Shown: one piece after another, positions 54,737 through 63,192 of the stretch
Layout of the letters: each line of letters opens with the position of its first letter
Position numbering within the stretch: the first letter of the stretch is position 1
NCBI RefSeq assembly: GCF_022227765.1
Contig: NZ_JAJMLZ010000002.1
Coordinates: forward strand, 372,001 to 436,000
Source of the DNA: Ectothiorhodospira shaposhnikovii
GTDB lineage: Bacteria > Pseudomonadota > Gammaproteobacteria > Ectothiorhodospirales > Ectothiorhodospiraceae
DNA length: 64,000 nucleotides
Reading direction: 5' to 3'
Notes under the pieces: generated by a model
What the model saw: only the letters and a program-made list of their open reading frames with translations
What the model was told of the DNA's origin: nothing
Database searches by the model: none
Position numbers and translations under genes: made by a program

Positions 54737-55054
54737 ATGAAACAGACCGTTTTGCGCCACACAGGCCGCGCCCTCGCAATCTTCCTGGTCGGCATGGGGC
54801 TGACCCAGACAGCAACCGCCGAAATCTCCCGCGGGGCCCTCATGGCCACCACATGCTATGCCTGCCACGGCACCGACGGACACAGTGCCGGCAGCATCCC
54901 CAGCATCTACGGGTATCCTCCGGAGATCATGATCTCGCAGATGAAGGCATTCCGGGACGGCACCCGGCCCGCCACCGTCATGGATCGCCATGCCACCGGT
55001 TACACGGATGAGGAAATCAAGCTCATCGCCGAATATCTCAGCACCCTGCGCTAG
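54737..55054 (+). CDS. fccA: Monohaem cytochrome c subunit of flavocytochrome c sulfide dehydrogenase
   Basis: The 105-residue precursor has a signal peptide (LAIFLVGMGLTQTATA) and one haem site CYACH (C40, C43, H44), with Met candidates for the sixth ligand (MISQMKAF, ATVMDRH). Chromatium-type FccA is dihaem, so this resembles the short monohaem form. An AGGAGG ribosome site lies about 13 nt before the ATG. It passes electrons from FccB to the periplasmic cytochrome pool. fccB follows after 16 bp. Confidence 0.88.
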   Translation: MKQTVLRHTGRALAIFLVGMGLTQTATAEISRGALMATTCYACHGTDGHSAGSIPSIYGYPPEIMISQMKAFRDGTRPATVMDRHATGYTDEEIKLIAEYLSTLR

Positions 55055-55070
55055 GAGAGGCACAGCGACC

Positions 55071-56363
55071 ATGAGACAGATGTCACGCAGAAATTTCCTC
55101 CGCGCCCTGGGCGCCGGCGGTGCCGCCACCGCACTGGCCGCCTGCGGCACCCTCCCGGACGGCCGCAAGGGCAAGGACCAGGTCGTGGTGATCGGGGGCG
55201 GCTCGGGGGGCGCCACGGCCGCCAAATATCTGAAGCGATTCGAGCCCGGCCTCAGGGTCGTGCTCATCGAGCCGAATGCACGCTATCACACCTGTTACGG
55301 CTCCAACTGGTATCTGGGTGGGCTGACCCGCATGGAAAACCTGGAGCAGACCTACGGGGCGCTTCGTGACAAGCACGGCGTCGAGATCATCCATGACACC
55401 GTCACCGCCATCGACCGTGATGCCCATACCGTGCATCTGGCCGGCGGCGAGCGGCTCAGCTACCGGAAACTGGTGCTCTCGCCGGGTATCGACTTCCGCT
55501 ACGATGCGGTGGAAGGTTACAGCCGGGACGTGGCGGAGGAGATCCCCCATGCCTGGAAGGCCGGTCCCCAGACCGTGACCCTGCGTCGCCAGCTGGAAGC
55601 CATGCCGGACGGTGGGGTCTTCGTCATGGTGGCGCCGGGCAACCCATTCCGCTGCCCGCCCGGGCCCTATGAGCGGGCCGGCATGGTGGCCCACTATTTC
55701 AAGCAGCACAAGCCGCGCGCCAAGATCATCATCCTGGACAACAAGGAAGCCTTCTCCAAGCAAGGCCTGTTCATGGACGGCTGGAAACAGCTTTACGGCG
55801 ACATGATCGAATGGGTGCCCAGTTCCCAGGGCGGGCAGGTGGAGCGGATGGACCCGGCCACCCGGACCGTCTACTCGGACGGCGGCCTCACCCGCTTCCG
55901 GGCGGATGTGCTGAACTTCATCCCTCCCCAGATGGCGGGCAGTATCGCCCGGGAGGCGGGGCTGACCGGCGCCACCGGCTGGTGCCCGGTCAACCAACTC
56001 ACCTTCCAGTCGGAGATGGACCCGGACATCTACGTGATCGGGGATGCCTGCATTGCCGGGGAGATGCCCAAGTCCGGCCATTCCGCCAATACCCAGGGCA
56101 AGACCGCCGCCGCCGCCATTGTCCGCGCCATGGCCGACCAGGACATGCTCGCCCTGTCGACGGTGAATACCTGCTACAGCCTGGTGGGACCGGAGTACGG
56201 TATCAGCATTGCCGCCGTCTACCGGTTCACCGACGGCACCATCACCGGCGTCCCCGGCTCCGGCGGCGTCAGCCCCGCCGACGCGGGTCCCAACTTCCGG
56301 CGCCAGGAAGCACGCTATGCCCAGGGCTGGTACGACAGCATCACCGCGGATATCTGGGGATGA
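55071..56363 (+). CDS. fccB: Flavoprotein subunit of flavocytochrome c sulfide dehydrogenase, Tat and lipobox signal
   Basis: The 430-residue protein has a twin-arginine signal SRRNFLRALG followed by a lipobox-like LAAC (Cys25). The FAD motif VVVIGGGSGGATAAKYL is at 38-54, the HTCYGSNW segment holds Cys75 at the place of the covalent FAD-linking Cys of FccB, and redox-active cysteines are in FRCPPGPYERAG and NTCYSLV. It oxidises sulfide to sulfur or polysulfide in the periplasm. The lipobox suggests membrane anchoring, unlike classical soluble FccAB. Confidence 0.93.
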   Translation: MRQMSRRNFLRALGAGGAATALAACGTLPDGRKGKDQVVVIGGGSGGATAAKYLKRFEPGLRVVLIEPNARYHTCYGSNWYLGGLTRMENLEQTYGALRDKHGVEIIHDTVTAIDRDAHTVHLAGGERLSYRKLVLSPGIDFRYDAVEGYSRDVAEEIPHAWKAGPQTVTLRRQLEAMPDGGVFVMVAPGNPFRCPPGPYERAGMVAHYFKQHKPRAKIIILDNKEAFSKQGLFMDGWKQLYGDMIEWVPSSQGGQVERMDPATRTVYSDGGLTRFRADVLNFIPPQMAGSIAREAGLTGATGWCPVNQLTFQSEMDPDIYVIGDACIAGEMPKSGHSANTQGKTAAAAIVRAMADQDMLALSTVNTCYSLVGPEYGISIAAVYRFTDGTITGVPGSGGVSPADAGPNFRRQEARYAQGWYDSITADIWG

Positions 56364-56376
56364 CGCCCTGAGGACA

Positions 56377-56406
56377 CCGGTCGTCGGTGGTTCCACCGAC
56401 GACCGG
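56377..56406. terminator. Strong bidirectional hairpin between fccB and ydcH
   Basis: A perfect 14-bp inverted repeat (CCGGTCGTCGGTGG / CCACCGACGACCGG) has only TT between the arms. It lies between two convergent genes, 13 bp after fccB. No long T-run follows on either side. Confidence 0.8.
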
Positions 56407-56410
56407 CATT

Positions 56411-56677
56411 TCAGGCATTCAGATCAGGGATGAGACGACTCTCCAGCCGGGCGATCACATCCCTGAGCTGAAGCTTGCGTTTTTTGAGGCGGGTCAGCCG
56501 GATCTGATCCACAAACGGCCCCTCCGCCAGACGGTGAATCGCATCGTCCAGCGCACGATGTTCTTCCTTGAGTTCGGCCAACCGGCCGCGCAGCGGCTCC
56601 AGATCTTCTGTATTCAAACCGTTCTCTCCGGCAACACTGACCCGGACATCATCCCAAAACCGGCATCTGGGCGCCAT
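56411..56677 (-). CDS. YdcH/SlyX-like DUF465 protein
   Basis: The 88-residue helical protein has the DUF465 pattern: LRGRLAELKEEHRALDDAIHRL, then LTRLKKRKLQLRDVIARLES. Family members are small coiled-coil proteins of unknown function. It begins 2 bp after the GGDEF-EAL gene ends, so it may be its last cistron. The start is uncertain within about 15 residues. Confidence 0.82.
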   Translation of the reverse strand: MAPRCRFWDDVRVSVAGENGLNTEDLEPLRGRLAELKEEHRALDDAIHRLAEGPFVDQIRLTRLKKRKLQLRDVIARLESRLIPDLNA

Positions 56678-56679
56678 GT

Positions 56680-59556
56680 TCAGGCGCTCACTCGCCCCAG
56701 GACTGACGCAAAGCACCCCTCGGCGCGCCTGGCCCAGGCCTCGGCCTGCTCCGCCTCCACCGCTGGAGAAAACAGGTAGCCCTGGCCGACGGTACACCCC
56801 AAATCCAGCAGACGGGCCACCTGCTCGGGGGTTTCCACGCCCTCGGCCACCAGTGACTTGTCCAGTTCCCGGGCAATCGCCGTCACGCCCCTGACAATAC
56901 CCACATGACGAGGATCGCTGGTCAACCGATGCACGAAGGACCGATCGATCTTGACCACATCGAAGGGCAGATCCCGCAACTGGCTCAAAGAAGAATAGCC
57001 GGTACCAAAATCGTCCATGCACAGGTCGATACCGATGTCCTTCAGGGCTCCCATGACCTCAAGGGCCTGGGCTCCGTTCTCCATCACGGCACTTTCGGTG
57101 AGTTCCACTTTCAGACAGCGCCCGGAGATGCCGTGGTGCTTCAGGGATTGCTGAATGACGGATACCAGCTCCGGATCACGGAACTGCTTGCCGGAAACAT
57201 TGATGTTGATGGGAAGAACGCCTCCGGCGGAAGGGAGTCCCATCCGTTGCCAACGTGCAGCCTGTTCAATCGCAAGCTCCACGACCCACCGTCCCATGGG
57301 AATGATGAGACCGGTCTGCTCCGCCAAGGGGATGAAATCCGCTGGTGATACCGGCCTGTCTCCCAGACGAGGCCAGCGCAGCAGGGCTTCGAAACCCAGC
57401 AGGCGCCCATCCTCCATGGAAACCAGCGGTTGATAATGCAGAACGAACTGATGTCGCTCCAGGGCATGGCGCATCGCGGTTTCCAGACTGAGCCTACGGA
57501 CCGCACTGGCCCGCATGCTGCCGCTGAAGAACATGCTGTTCCCGGGGTTGTGGATCTTGGCCTGGTACATGGCGGTATCCGCATTGCGCAGTACATCATC
57601 CGCGCTCCGGTCCTCGGGACTTCCCAGAGCGATACCCACGCTGAAACCGACGAAGATGTCCTGATCACCCACCCGGACGGGTGTCTGCATGGCGGACTGC
57701 AGCCGGGCAACCACCTGCCTCACTTCCTCCTCGGACGTGATGTCCTCCAGCAGCAGCACGAACTCGTCGCCGCCAAAGCGAGCCACGGAATCCCCTGGAC
57801 GCAGGCACTGCTGCAGACGCCGGCCCAGCTGGATGAGCATCTGGTCGCCGAGGATATGCCCCAGGCTGTCATTGACCGTCTTGAAGTTGTCCAGGTCCAG
57901 AAACACGACGGCATACCCGTTGCCGGATCGACGGTAACGGGAAATGGCGCGCTGCAAACGATCCACGAACAGGGTGCGATTGGGCAACCGGGTCAGATGA
58001 TCATGCAATGCGTCATGGCGCAGCTGCTCCTCGATGCGACGACGCTCGGTCACATCGCTCATGGAACCGGCGATGCGGTGGACCTTGCCGGCGCCATTGC
58101 GCACTCCAAGTCCCCGGAAATGCATCCAGCGATAGCCATCGATCGCATGACGCATGCGACACTCCATTTCCAGGCAGGGGCTACGGCCGGTCAGATGCGA
58201 TTCCAGTTCCTGCTGCAGCTGGAGCCGATCATCCGGATGCAGGCGCCCAAACCATTCGTCGGGATGGCTCGTCAACTCACCCGCCTCATACCCCAGCATG
58301 GTCTGCCAGCGGGGAGAATAGAAGATTTCATCGGTTTCCAGGTTCCAGTCCCAAATCCCGTCATTGGTGCCGGCCGCCGCCAAGGCGTAGCGCTCCCGCT
58401 CGATGGAAAGCTCCCGTACCTTCAGGTCCAGGGAGTCCCGCTGGCGGCGAACATCGGCCTCCAGCCGCTCCAACCGGTCTGCCAGCCTGAGCGTGGTACT
58501 TTCCAACAGACTCAGTTCGTCCGGGAAGAAGGGGCGCAGGGGACTTGCCAACCCGTTTCGGAACGCATCAAAACGCCGTTCGGCCAGCAACGGCAACTGA
58601 CGCGCCACACGACGCAGACGCACAAGCGGCGTTCGTGTCATTGCCACGACCGCCATGGCAAAGAGCATCAGCCCGGCCACGCCCATGAGCACATTCTGGC
58701 GCTGGGCGATGGTGATCTGGCGCCGTGCCTGTGTCACATCGGTGATCACCACGGCGAGGATCTGGTGGGCCGAAGCATCGTCCAGCAACAGAAAGGGGGT
58801 CAATTCCAGCTCACGACGACCATCCAGCTGAAATAACGTCACCACGCCAGGCGACAACGACTCCAGGACACCGGATTGCAGCAGGGGCTCCAATCGGTCA
58901 CGGCTGGTAATCCCCATCAACCGGGGTTGCCGGGCACCGGCCTCCACCTCTGCCGCGGCATTCAGGCTGAACATGGCCACGTCCAGGGCGGACAACTCGT
59001 TGAAGGACACCACCAGGTGAGACATGGGACGCGCCAGCACCACGGCCCCGACCGTCCGGCCATTGGCCAGCACCGGCGCCACGGCGTAGCTCAGGCAGAG
59101 AGGGTTGCAATCGGTGAACGTACTGGGTACTTCCGCCAGAAGCGCCTGGTCCACCGCGGACCACAGGCGTGGCGGCCATTCATGAGCCGCATCCAGGATC
59201 TGCACTTCCACCAGGAACCGGCCGTGAGCATCGATAAAACCCGCCATGACCAGATCCGTATCCACCTGCAGACTGGCCCACTGGGGTGCAAACAATCGAC
59301 CCAGTTCCCCGGCATCTCCCAGTTTTAGCGCCTGCCGAAGCCCGGACAAAGACGGAATGAGGTGCGCCAGGTTGAGCAGATCCGTCTGAGACTGCTGCAA
59401 CAGACCCTGCAACTGCATGCGGGAACGCTGCTGCTCCATGGCCCGAAGTTCCTCGTACTGGCCTTGCAGACTCTGGTGATTGAGCACGGCAAAGCCGGTG
59501 AACAGCCCCGCAAGCAGCACCCCCATCACCAGCAGCAGTTTCCATTTCAGACTCAA
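56680..59556 (-). CDS. Membrane sensor with PAS, GGDEF and EAL domains
   Basis: The 958-residue protein has an N-terminal helix, a periplasmic domain (about 28-285) with C150 and C154, a second helix near 288-308, a HAMP-like coiled linker, a PAS domain (about 390-505), GGDEF (motif intact at 595-599, with an RPGD inhibitory site five residues before) and EAL (EALLRW near 723, DDFGTGYSS). It could both make and degrade c-di-GMP. It is downstream of a porin and a PstS-like protein in one operon, which suggests the periplasmic domain senses their ligand. Confidence 0.93.
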   Translation of the reverse strand: MSLKWKLLLVMGVLLAGLFTGFAVLNHQSLQGQYEELRAMEQQRSRMQLQGLLQQSQTDLLNLAHLIPSLSGLRQALKLGDAGELGRLFAPQWASLQVDTDLVMAGFIDAHGRFLVEVQILDAAHEWPPRLWSAVDQALLAEVPSTFTDCNPLCLSYAVAPVLANGRTVGAVVLARPMSHLVVSFNELSALDVAMFSLNAAAEVEAGARQPRLMGITSRDRLEPLLQSGVLESLSPGVVTLFQLDGRRELELTPFLLLDDASAHQILAVVITDVTQARRQITIAQRQNVLMGVAGLMLFAMAVVAMTRTPLVRLRRVARQLPLLAERRFDAFRNGLASPLRPFFPDELSLLESTTLRLADRLERLEADVRRQRDSLDLKVRELSIERERYALAAAGTNDGIWDWNLETDEIFYSPRWQTMLGYEAGELTSHPDEWFGRLHPDDRLQLQQELESHLTGRSPCLEMECRMRHAIDGYRWMHFRGLGVRNGAGKVHRIAGSMSDVTERRRIEEQLRHDALHDHLTRLPNRTLFVDRLQRAISRYRRSGNGYAVVFLDLDNFKTVNDSLGHILGDQMLIQLGRRLQQCLRPGDSVARFGGDEFVLLLEDITSEEEVRQVVARLQSAMQTPVRVGDQDIFVGFSVGIALGSPEDRSADDVLRNADTAMYQAKIHNPGNSMFFSGSMRASAVRRLSLETAMRHALERHQFVLHYQPLVSMEDGRLLGFEALLRWPRLGDRPVSPADFIPLAEQTGLIIPMGRWVVELAIEQAARWQRMGLPSAGGVLPININVSGKQFRDPELVSVIQQSLKHHGISGRCLKVELTESAVMENGAQALEVMGALKDIGIDLCMDDFGTGYSSLSQLRDLPFDVVKIDRSFVHRLTSDPRHVGIVRGVTAIARELDKSLVAEGVETPEQVARLLDLGCTVGQGYLFSPAVEAEQAEAWARRAEGCFASVLGRVSA

Positions 59557-59593
59557 GACCTCGCCATCCTTTTATCGGTCAGGGAACTCATGC

Positions 59594-60820
59594 TCAGAAG
59601 GTGAAAGATGCCTGCAAGGCAAACAGATTCCAGCGCGCCCGTCCGCCGGCCTCATCGAATACCGGATTATCGGCCAGGGGAGTCAGCGCCGTACCGTCCA
59701 CATGGTGCCACTCGGCCCGCAGCAGCCATTGCGGCGTGATCCGCCAACCCGTGCCCAGGGTCCACTGATGCTGATAGAAACGATGGGGCGCCTGCGGGGC
59801 CAGGGAGCCCGGCCCCAGCGACTCCAGGGACTGACGCCGCCCCGAGCGGTCCGTGCGGTCGTTCCAGTGGGTGTCGTAGCGCAAAAAGGCCTCCCAGCCG
59901 TTGCCCAGACGATAGGTCCCCTGGATGTAATAACCCTGTTCATAGCGGGTGGCATCGGGTGCGGCCGGGATAAAGCCGCTGCGGCGGATGCGGCGATGGA
60001 CCGCCTCGGCCATGAGGCTGAAGTCTTCCCGGTTCCATTCCACGCTCAGCACCAGGGCATCCACCGGCGCAAGCCCGCGCTGCAGAAAGTCCGGCTCGGC
60101 CGGCCGGTACTCGGTGCGCACCCGCGAATAGGTGGCCGCCAGCCTGAGCTGACCTCCATCCTGTTCATAGAGTGCCCGAAGACTCTGTCCCGAGGTGAGA
60201 CGCAGATCGCCCGGCGCCGATACGGTGCGCAGGAAAGCGGCCTGCGTCTCGTCCTGCAGGGTGGTCGGCACGGCAATGCCGAAATCCAGCTGCAGGGTGG
60301 ATCTGGGCAGGAACCACTCTCCGTAAGCGGCCAGACCATCCACACCGATATAGAAGTCGCGGATGCCCAGACCCTCGACATAGATGGACTGAGGCAACAA
60401 GATACCCGGACGGGTGGTGGCCACGTCCCGGGTCTCGTTGTGGAAGCCGATGGGAATCTTGACCCTGCCGAGCCGGACGCCGCCGTAACCCTCCAGCGAG
60501 GAATAAAGACGATAATCCACAAAGGCGTAGTCGATCCGGGGATCGCCGTCATACAGTTCCCCGGCCCGGCGGCTGACCACCTGGGCCGCCAGGGACACGG
60601 GCGCGACGGGAGAGTGGAAGACATTCACCCCCAATTCCGTCAGATCGAAACTGCCCTGGGTGCTGTTGCCGTAATAATTGTTATGGGTGGAATACAGATA
60701 GCCCTGACTGACAAAGCCGTGGACATGAAGCGGCCGATCCGCGGCCTGCAGCGGTGGCACACACACCACCGACATGAATACTGCCATGGACCAGGACGCT
60801 GCCTTCCAGGGGCAAATCAT
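59594..60820 (-). CDS. Outer-membrane porin-like beta-barrel protein
   Basis: The 408-residue precursor has a signal peptide (ending VCVPPLQA) and an alternating beta-strand pattern, starting with LHVHGFVSQGYLYS and ending with the terminal Phe strand LFALQASFTF, the outer-membrane assembly signal. It resembles short-chain porins seen near diguanylate cyclases. The ATG overlaps the stop of the upstream PstS-like gene by 4 nt; the GGDEF-EAL gene follows after 37 bp. Confidence 0.85.
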   Translation of the reverse strand: MICPWKAASWSMAVFMSVVCVPPLQAADRPLHVHGFVSQGYLYSTHNNYYGNSTQGSFDLTELGVNVFHSPVAPVSLAAQVVSRRAGELYDGDPRIDYAFVDYRLYSSLEGYGGVRLGRVKIPIGFHNETRDVATTRPGILLPQSIYVEGLGIRDFYIGVDGLAAYGEWFLPRSTLQLDFGIAVPTTLQDETQAAFLRTVSAPGDLRLTSGQSLRALYEQDGGQLRLAATYSRVRTEYRPAEPDFLQRGLAPVDALVLSVEWNREDFSLMAEAVHRRIRRSGFIPAAPDATRYEQGYYIQGTYRLGNGWEAFLRYDTHWNDRTDRSGRRQSLESLGPGSLAPQAPHRFYQHQWTLGTGWRITPQWLLRAEWHHVDGTALTPLADNPVFDEAGGRARWNLFALQASFTF

Positions 60821-61311
60821 GGATGACTCCCTTCAATGTTCAGAACCCGGATACCGGCACCGGTGACCGGTTGACTCAGATATCCGATGCCGCCCACGGT
60901 ATTGGCCACGCGACGGCGCATTTCCGCTTCGGAACCCACGATCACCGGTCCCCTGCTGGCACCGGAAAAGATGCTTCGGTTCCAGGCGGCCTCAAGCTGG
61001 TAGGGAAAGACGCCCAAGACATCCTTGCTGAAGGCCGCATGAACCGGATCCCTTGAATCCAGGACGAACACAGTGACCTTGTGCCCGTTGAGTGACTGTA
61101 CGCGCAGACTGAAGATGGCCCGCACCGTGGCCAGGGGCAAGGCATTCTGTGTGATGGAGTCATTGACCACAACGACCTGGGCGGCGGCAATGGTGCCGGG
61201 CAGCAGGGCCGTGCCGACCCACAGCAGGCAGGTCAGGGTGACCAATCGCCGACCGGAGGCCCCCCATCCCCGACACCTCCGATATAAAACATCCCTCATG
61301 TCCCCTGCCAC
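60817..61311 (-). CDS. PstS-like periplasmic binding-domain protein
   Basis: The 164-residue precursor has a signal peptide (TLTCLLWVGTALLPGTIAAA). The mature domain has the phosphate-binding-protein-like pattern VVVVNDSITQNALPLATVRAIFSLR and VANTVGGIGYLSQPV. It is far shorter than true PstS (about 320 residues), so it is a single-lobe member. It is the first gene of the porin/GGDEF-EAL operon. Met at 61299 is an alternative start. Confidence 0.82.
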   Translation of the reverse strand: MAGDMRDVLYRRCRGWGASGRRLVTLTCLLWVGTALLPGTIAAAQVVVVNDSITQNALPLATVRAIFSLRVQSLNGHKVTVFVLDSRDPVHAAFSKDVLGVFPYQLEAAWNRSIFSGASRGPVIVGSEAEMRRRVANTVGGIGYLSQPVTGAGIRVLNIEGSHP

Positions 61312-61490
61312 CCCGCAACACCCACTTCCCTCACTCCATCACCTATAGCACATGCCTCAAGCGCTTTTGCCAATCACAATAGCCCGGCGTCAGAGTCGAG
61401 TCCATACCGGGGATCCGGCGTATTGCCCCTGATATCCCATGATCTGTGATATACCCTGGCGACACCGTCGCAGGCACACACCCGTTGGAC

Positions 61491-62015
61491 ATGACCATGC
61501 CAGACATCGCCGATCCCGGCCACAACCATGCGGCCTGCATCACCCAGGCCCTTGAATCCGCCGAACGCCTGTGCTCGGCGCGCGGAGCCAGACTGACGCC
61601 CCTGCGACGCCGGGTACTGGAACAGATCTGGCAGAACCACGAGGCCATCAAGGCTTATGACCTGATCCATCAATTAAGTTCTGATGACCATACGGTGAAA
61701 CCACCCACCGTGTACCGGGCCCTGGACTTCCTGCTGGCCCAGGGCCTGATTCACCGCATCGAAAGCCTCAACGGCTATGTGGGCTGCGCAAGGCCCGAGC
61801 ACGAACATCGCTGCCTGCTGCTGATCTGCCGACGCTGCGGCGTGGTCACGGAGATGGAAAACCCGGCCATCAACCGGGCGCTGGAAGACCAGGCGCGCAG
61901 GCAGGGTTTCCTGCTGGAGCATCAGATCATGGAAGGGCGGGGGCTATGCGCCCATTGCCGGGAACAGGGGCAGGCGCACGCCGGAGGGCAGGAAAACGCG
62001 GCGCTGAAAAGGTAA
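61491..62015 (+). CDS. zur: Fur-family regulator, Zur type
   Basis: The 174-residue protein has a winged helix (TPLRRRVLEQIWQNHEAIKAYDLI, TVYRALDFLLAQGLIHRIES) and Zn-site residues EHRCLLLICRRCGVV and CAHC near the C-terminus, the two CxxC pairs of the structural zinc site. HEH and Cys spacing favour Zur over Fur. No zinc-uptake genes are adjacent. The start at 61491 is one of three close in-frame Met codons. Confidence 0.88.
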   Translation: MTMPDIADPGHNHAACITQALESAERLCSARGARLTPLRRRVLEQIWQNHEAIKAYDLIHQLSSDDHTVKPPTVYRALDFLLAQGLIHRIESLNGYVGCARPEHEHRCLLLICRRCGVVTEMENPAINRALEDQARRQGFLLEHQIMEGRGLCAHCREQGQAHAGGQENAALKR

Positions 62016-62024
62016 GCCCCATGA

Positions 62025-62053
62025 CTGGATTCCCGCTTGCGCGGGAGTGACGG
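62025..62053. repeat. REP/dRS3-like palindromic repeat after zur
   Basis: A single TCCCGC...GCGGGA palindrome flanked by CTGGA and GTGACGG lies 9 bp past the zur stop. It is the same unit as in the his operon and upstream of tatD and could act as a weak terminator. Confidence 0.85.
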
Positions 62054-62102
62054 ACGGTTTCGGGCATGACCCGGGATATCCCAAGGTCACCGCGCCCCGC
62101 GT

Positions 62103-62843
62103 CTACCAGTAGTTTTCCGTGGTGATGTGACCGGGTTCACGACGCCGGTTCCTGGTCATGCCCCGTCCCTTGAGGACCTCGCTGGTATCCCGGACCATGT
62201 CCGGGTTGCCGCAGATCATGACCTGGGCGGCATCCGGGGTCAGCGGCAGTCCCGTATGCCGCTCCAGCAGGCCAGACTCGATGGCGGCGGGGATACGCCC
62301 GGGCAGGGCCCCCGGACTTTCCTCACGACTGACGAAGGGCACGAACTGGAACCGTGCTCCATGATCACGAAATGCGTCGATGGTGTCCTGATAGGTCAGT
62401 TCCTCCCGGGTCCTGACCGCGTGTACCAGCACGATGCGCTGAAAACGCCGCCAGGGCGCCTCGGTCTTGAGGATGGACAGGTGGGGACCCAGCGCGGTCC
62501 CGGTGGCGAACATCCACAGCACCTCACCATCGGGAACCTCTTCCAGGGTGTAAAAGCCGTTCGCCTTGGCCATCACGTCCACGGTGTCTCCGGGAGACAG
62601 AGTGACCAGGTGATTGGTAAGGGGACCTTCCGGAACGGTGATGAAGTAAAAATCCAGCGGACGCTCATCCGGGGCATTCACGTAGGAATAGGGGCGCGCC
62701 ACCCGCTCGCCGTCCACCATCACCGAGAGCCGGTTGAACTGACCAGCCCTGAAGGGATCCACGGGGGCCTCCACACGCAGGGAATAGAGTCGCTGCGTCC
62801 AGCGCTTGAGTTCCACCACCTCACCACTGAGCCATCCTGCCAT
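62103..62843 (-). CDS. fpr: Ferredoxin/flavodoxin-NADP+ reductase
   Basis: The 246-residue protein has the FAD motif RPYSYVNAPDE, NADPH-binding ATGTALGPHLSIL, and the C-terminal CGNPDMVRDTSEVLKGRGM ending with YW, the bacterial subclass I Fpr pattern. It moves electrons between NADPH and ferredoxin or flavodoxin and helps oxidative defence and Fe-S assembly. Confidence 0.96.
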   Translation of the reverse strand: MAGWLSGEVVELKRWTQRLYSLRVEAPVDPFRAGQFNRLSVMVDGERVARPYSYVNAPDERPLDFYFITVPEGPLTNHLVTLSPGDTVDVMAKANGFYTLEEVPDGEVLWMFATGTALGPHLSILKTEAPWRRFQRIVLVHAVRTREELTYQDTIDAFRDHGARFQFVPFVSREESPGALPGRIPAAIESGLLERHTGLPLTPDAAQVMICGNPDMVRDTSEVLKGRGMTRNRRREPGHITTENYW

Positions 62844-62962
62844 GGTTCCACCCTTAAATTATCCGGAGAATAGTCGTGGGATGATCCGGCCGCCGACGAT
62901 ATGCCCATCCGGGCGTATTGATCGATGGCGACCGAACAACCCTCCAGGGGTGTTCTGGACAA

Positions 62963-63035
62963 GTCATCCCCGCGCAAGCGGGAATCCAGTCACAGACTGG
63001 AAACCCTGGACTCCCGCCTTCGCGGGAGTGACGAC
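62963..63035. repeat. Inverted pair of REP/dRS3-like repeats upstream of tatD
   Basis: Unit one (62963-62989) has the TCATCCCCGCG...CGGGAATCCAG form; unit two (63006-63035) is its inverse. The pair is 16 bp apart. The rest of the 349-bp space between fpr and tatD holds the tandem repeat at 63037 and otherwise nothing recognisable. Confidence 0.88.
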
Positions 63036-63036
63036 A

Positions 63037-63081
63037 AAGGAACCTTCGTGGAATCACAACAAGGAACCTTCGCGGGGTCAC
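63037..63081. repeat. Imperfect tandem repeat, 24-bp period
   Basis: AAGGAACCTTCG-T-GGAATCAC and AAGGAACCTTCG-C-GGGGTCAC (18 of 21 identical) occur with a 24-bp period immediately after the REP pair. Each copy contains the palindrome AAGGAACCTT-like core. Confidence 0.65.
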
Positions 63082-63192
63082 GCAAGGTGCTTTTCCAGAA
63101 CTTTCCCAGCACCATAAGGTGACGCCGCGGACGGGATTTTTCAACACCAGGGGAAGTACGCCTTTGTCCAACCGCCTGCACGGAGTGAAGCC

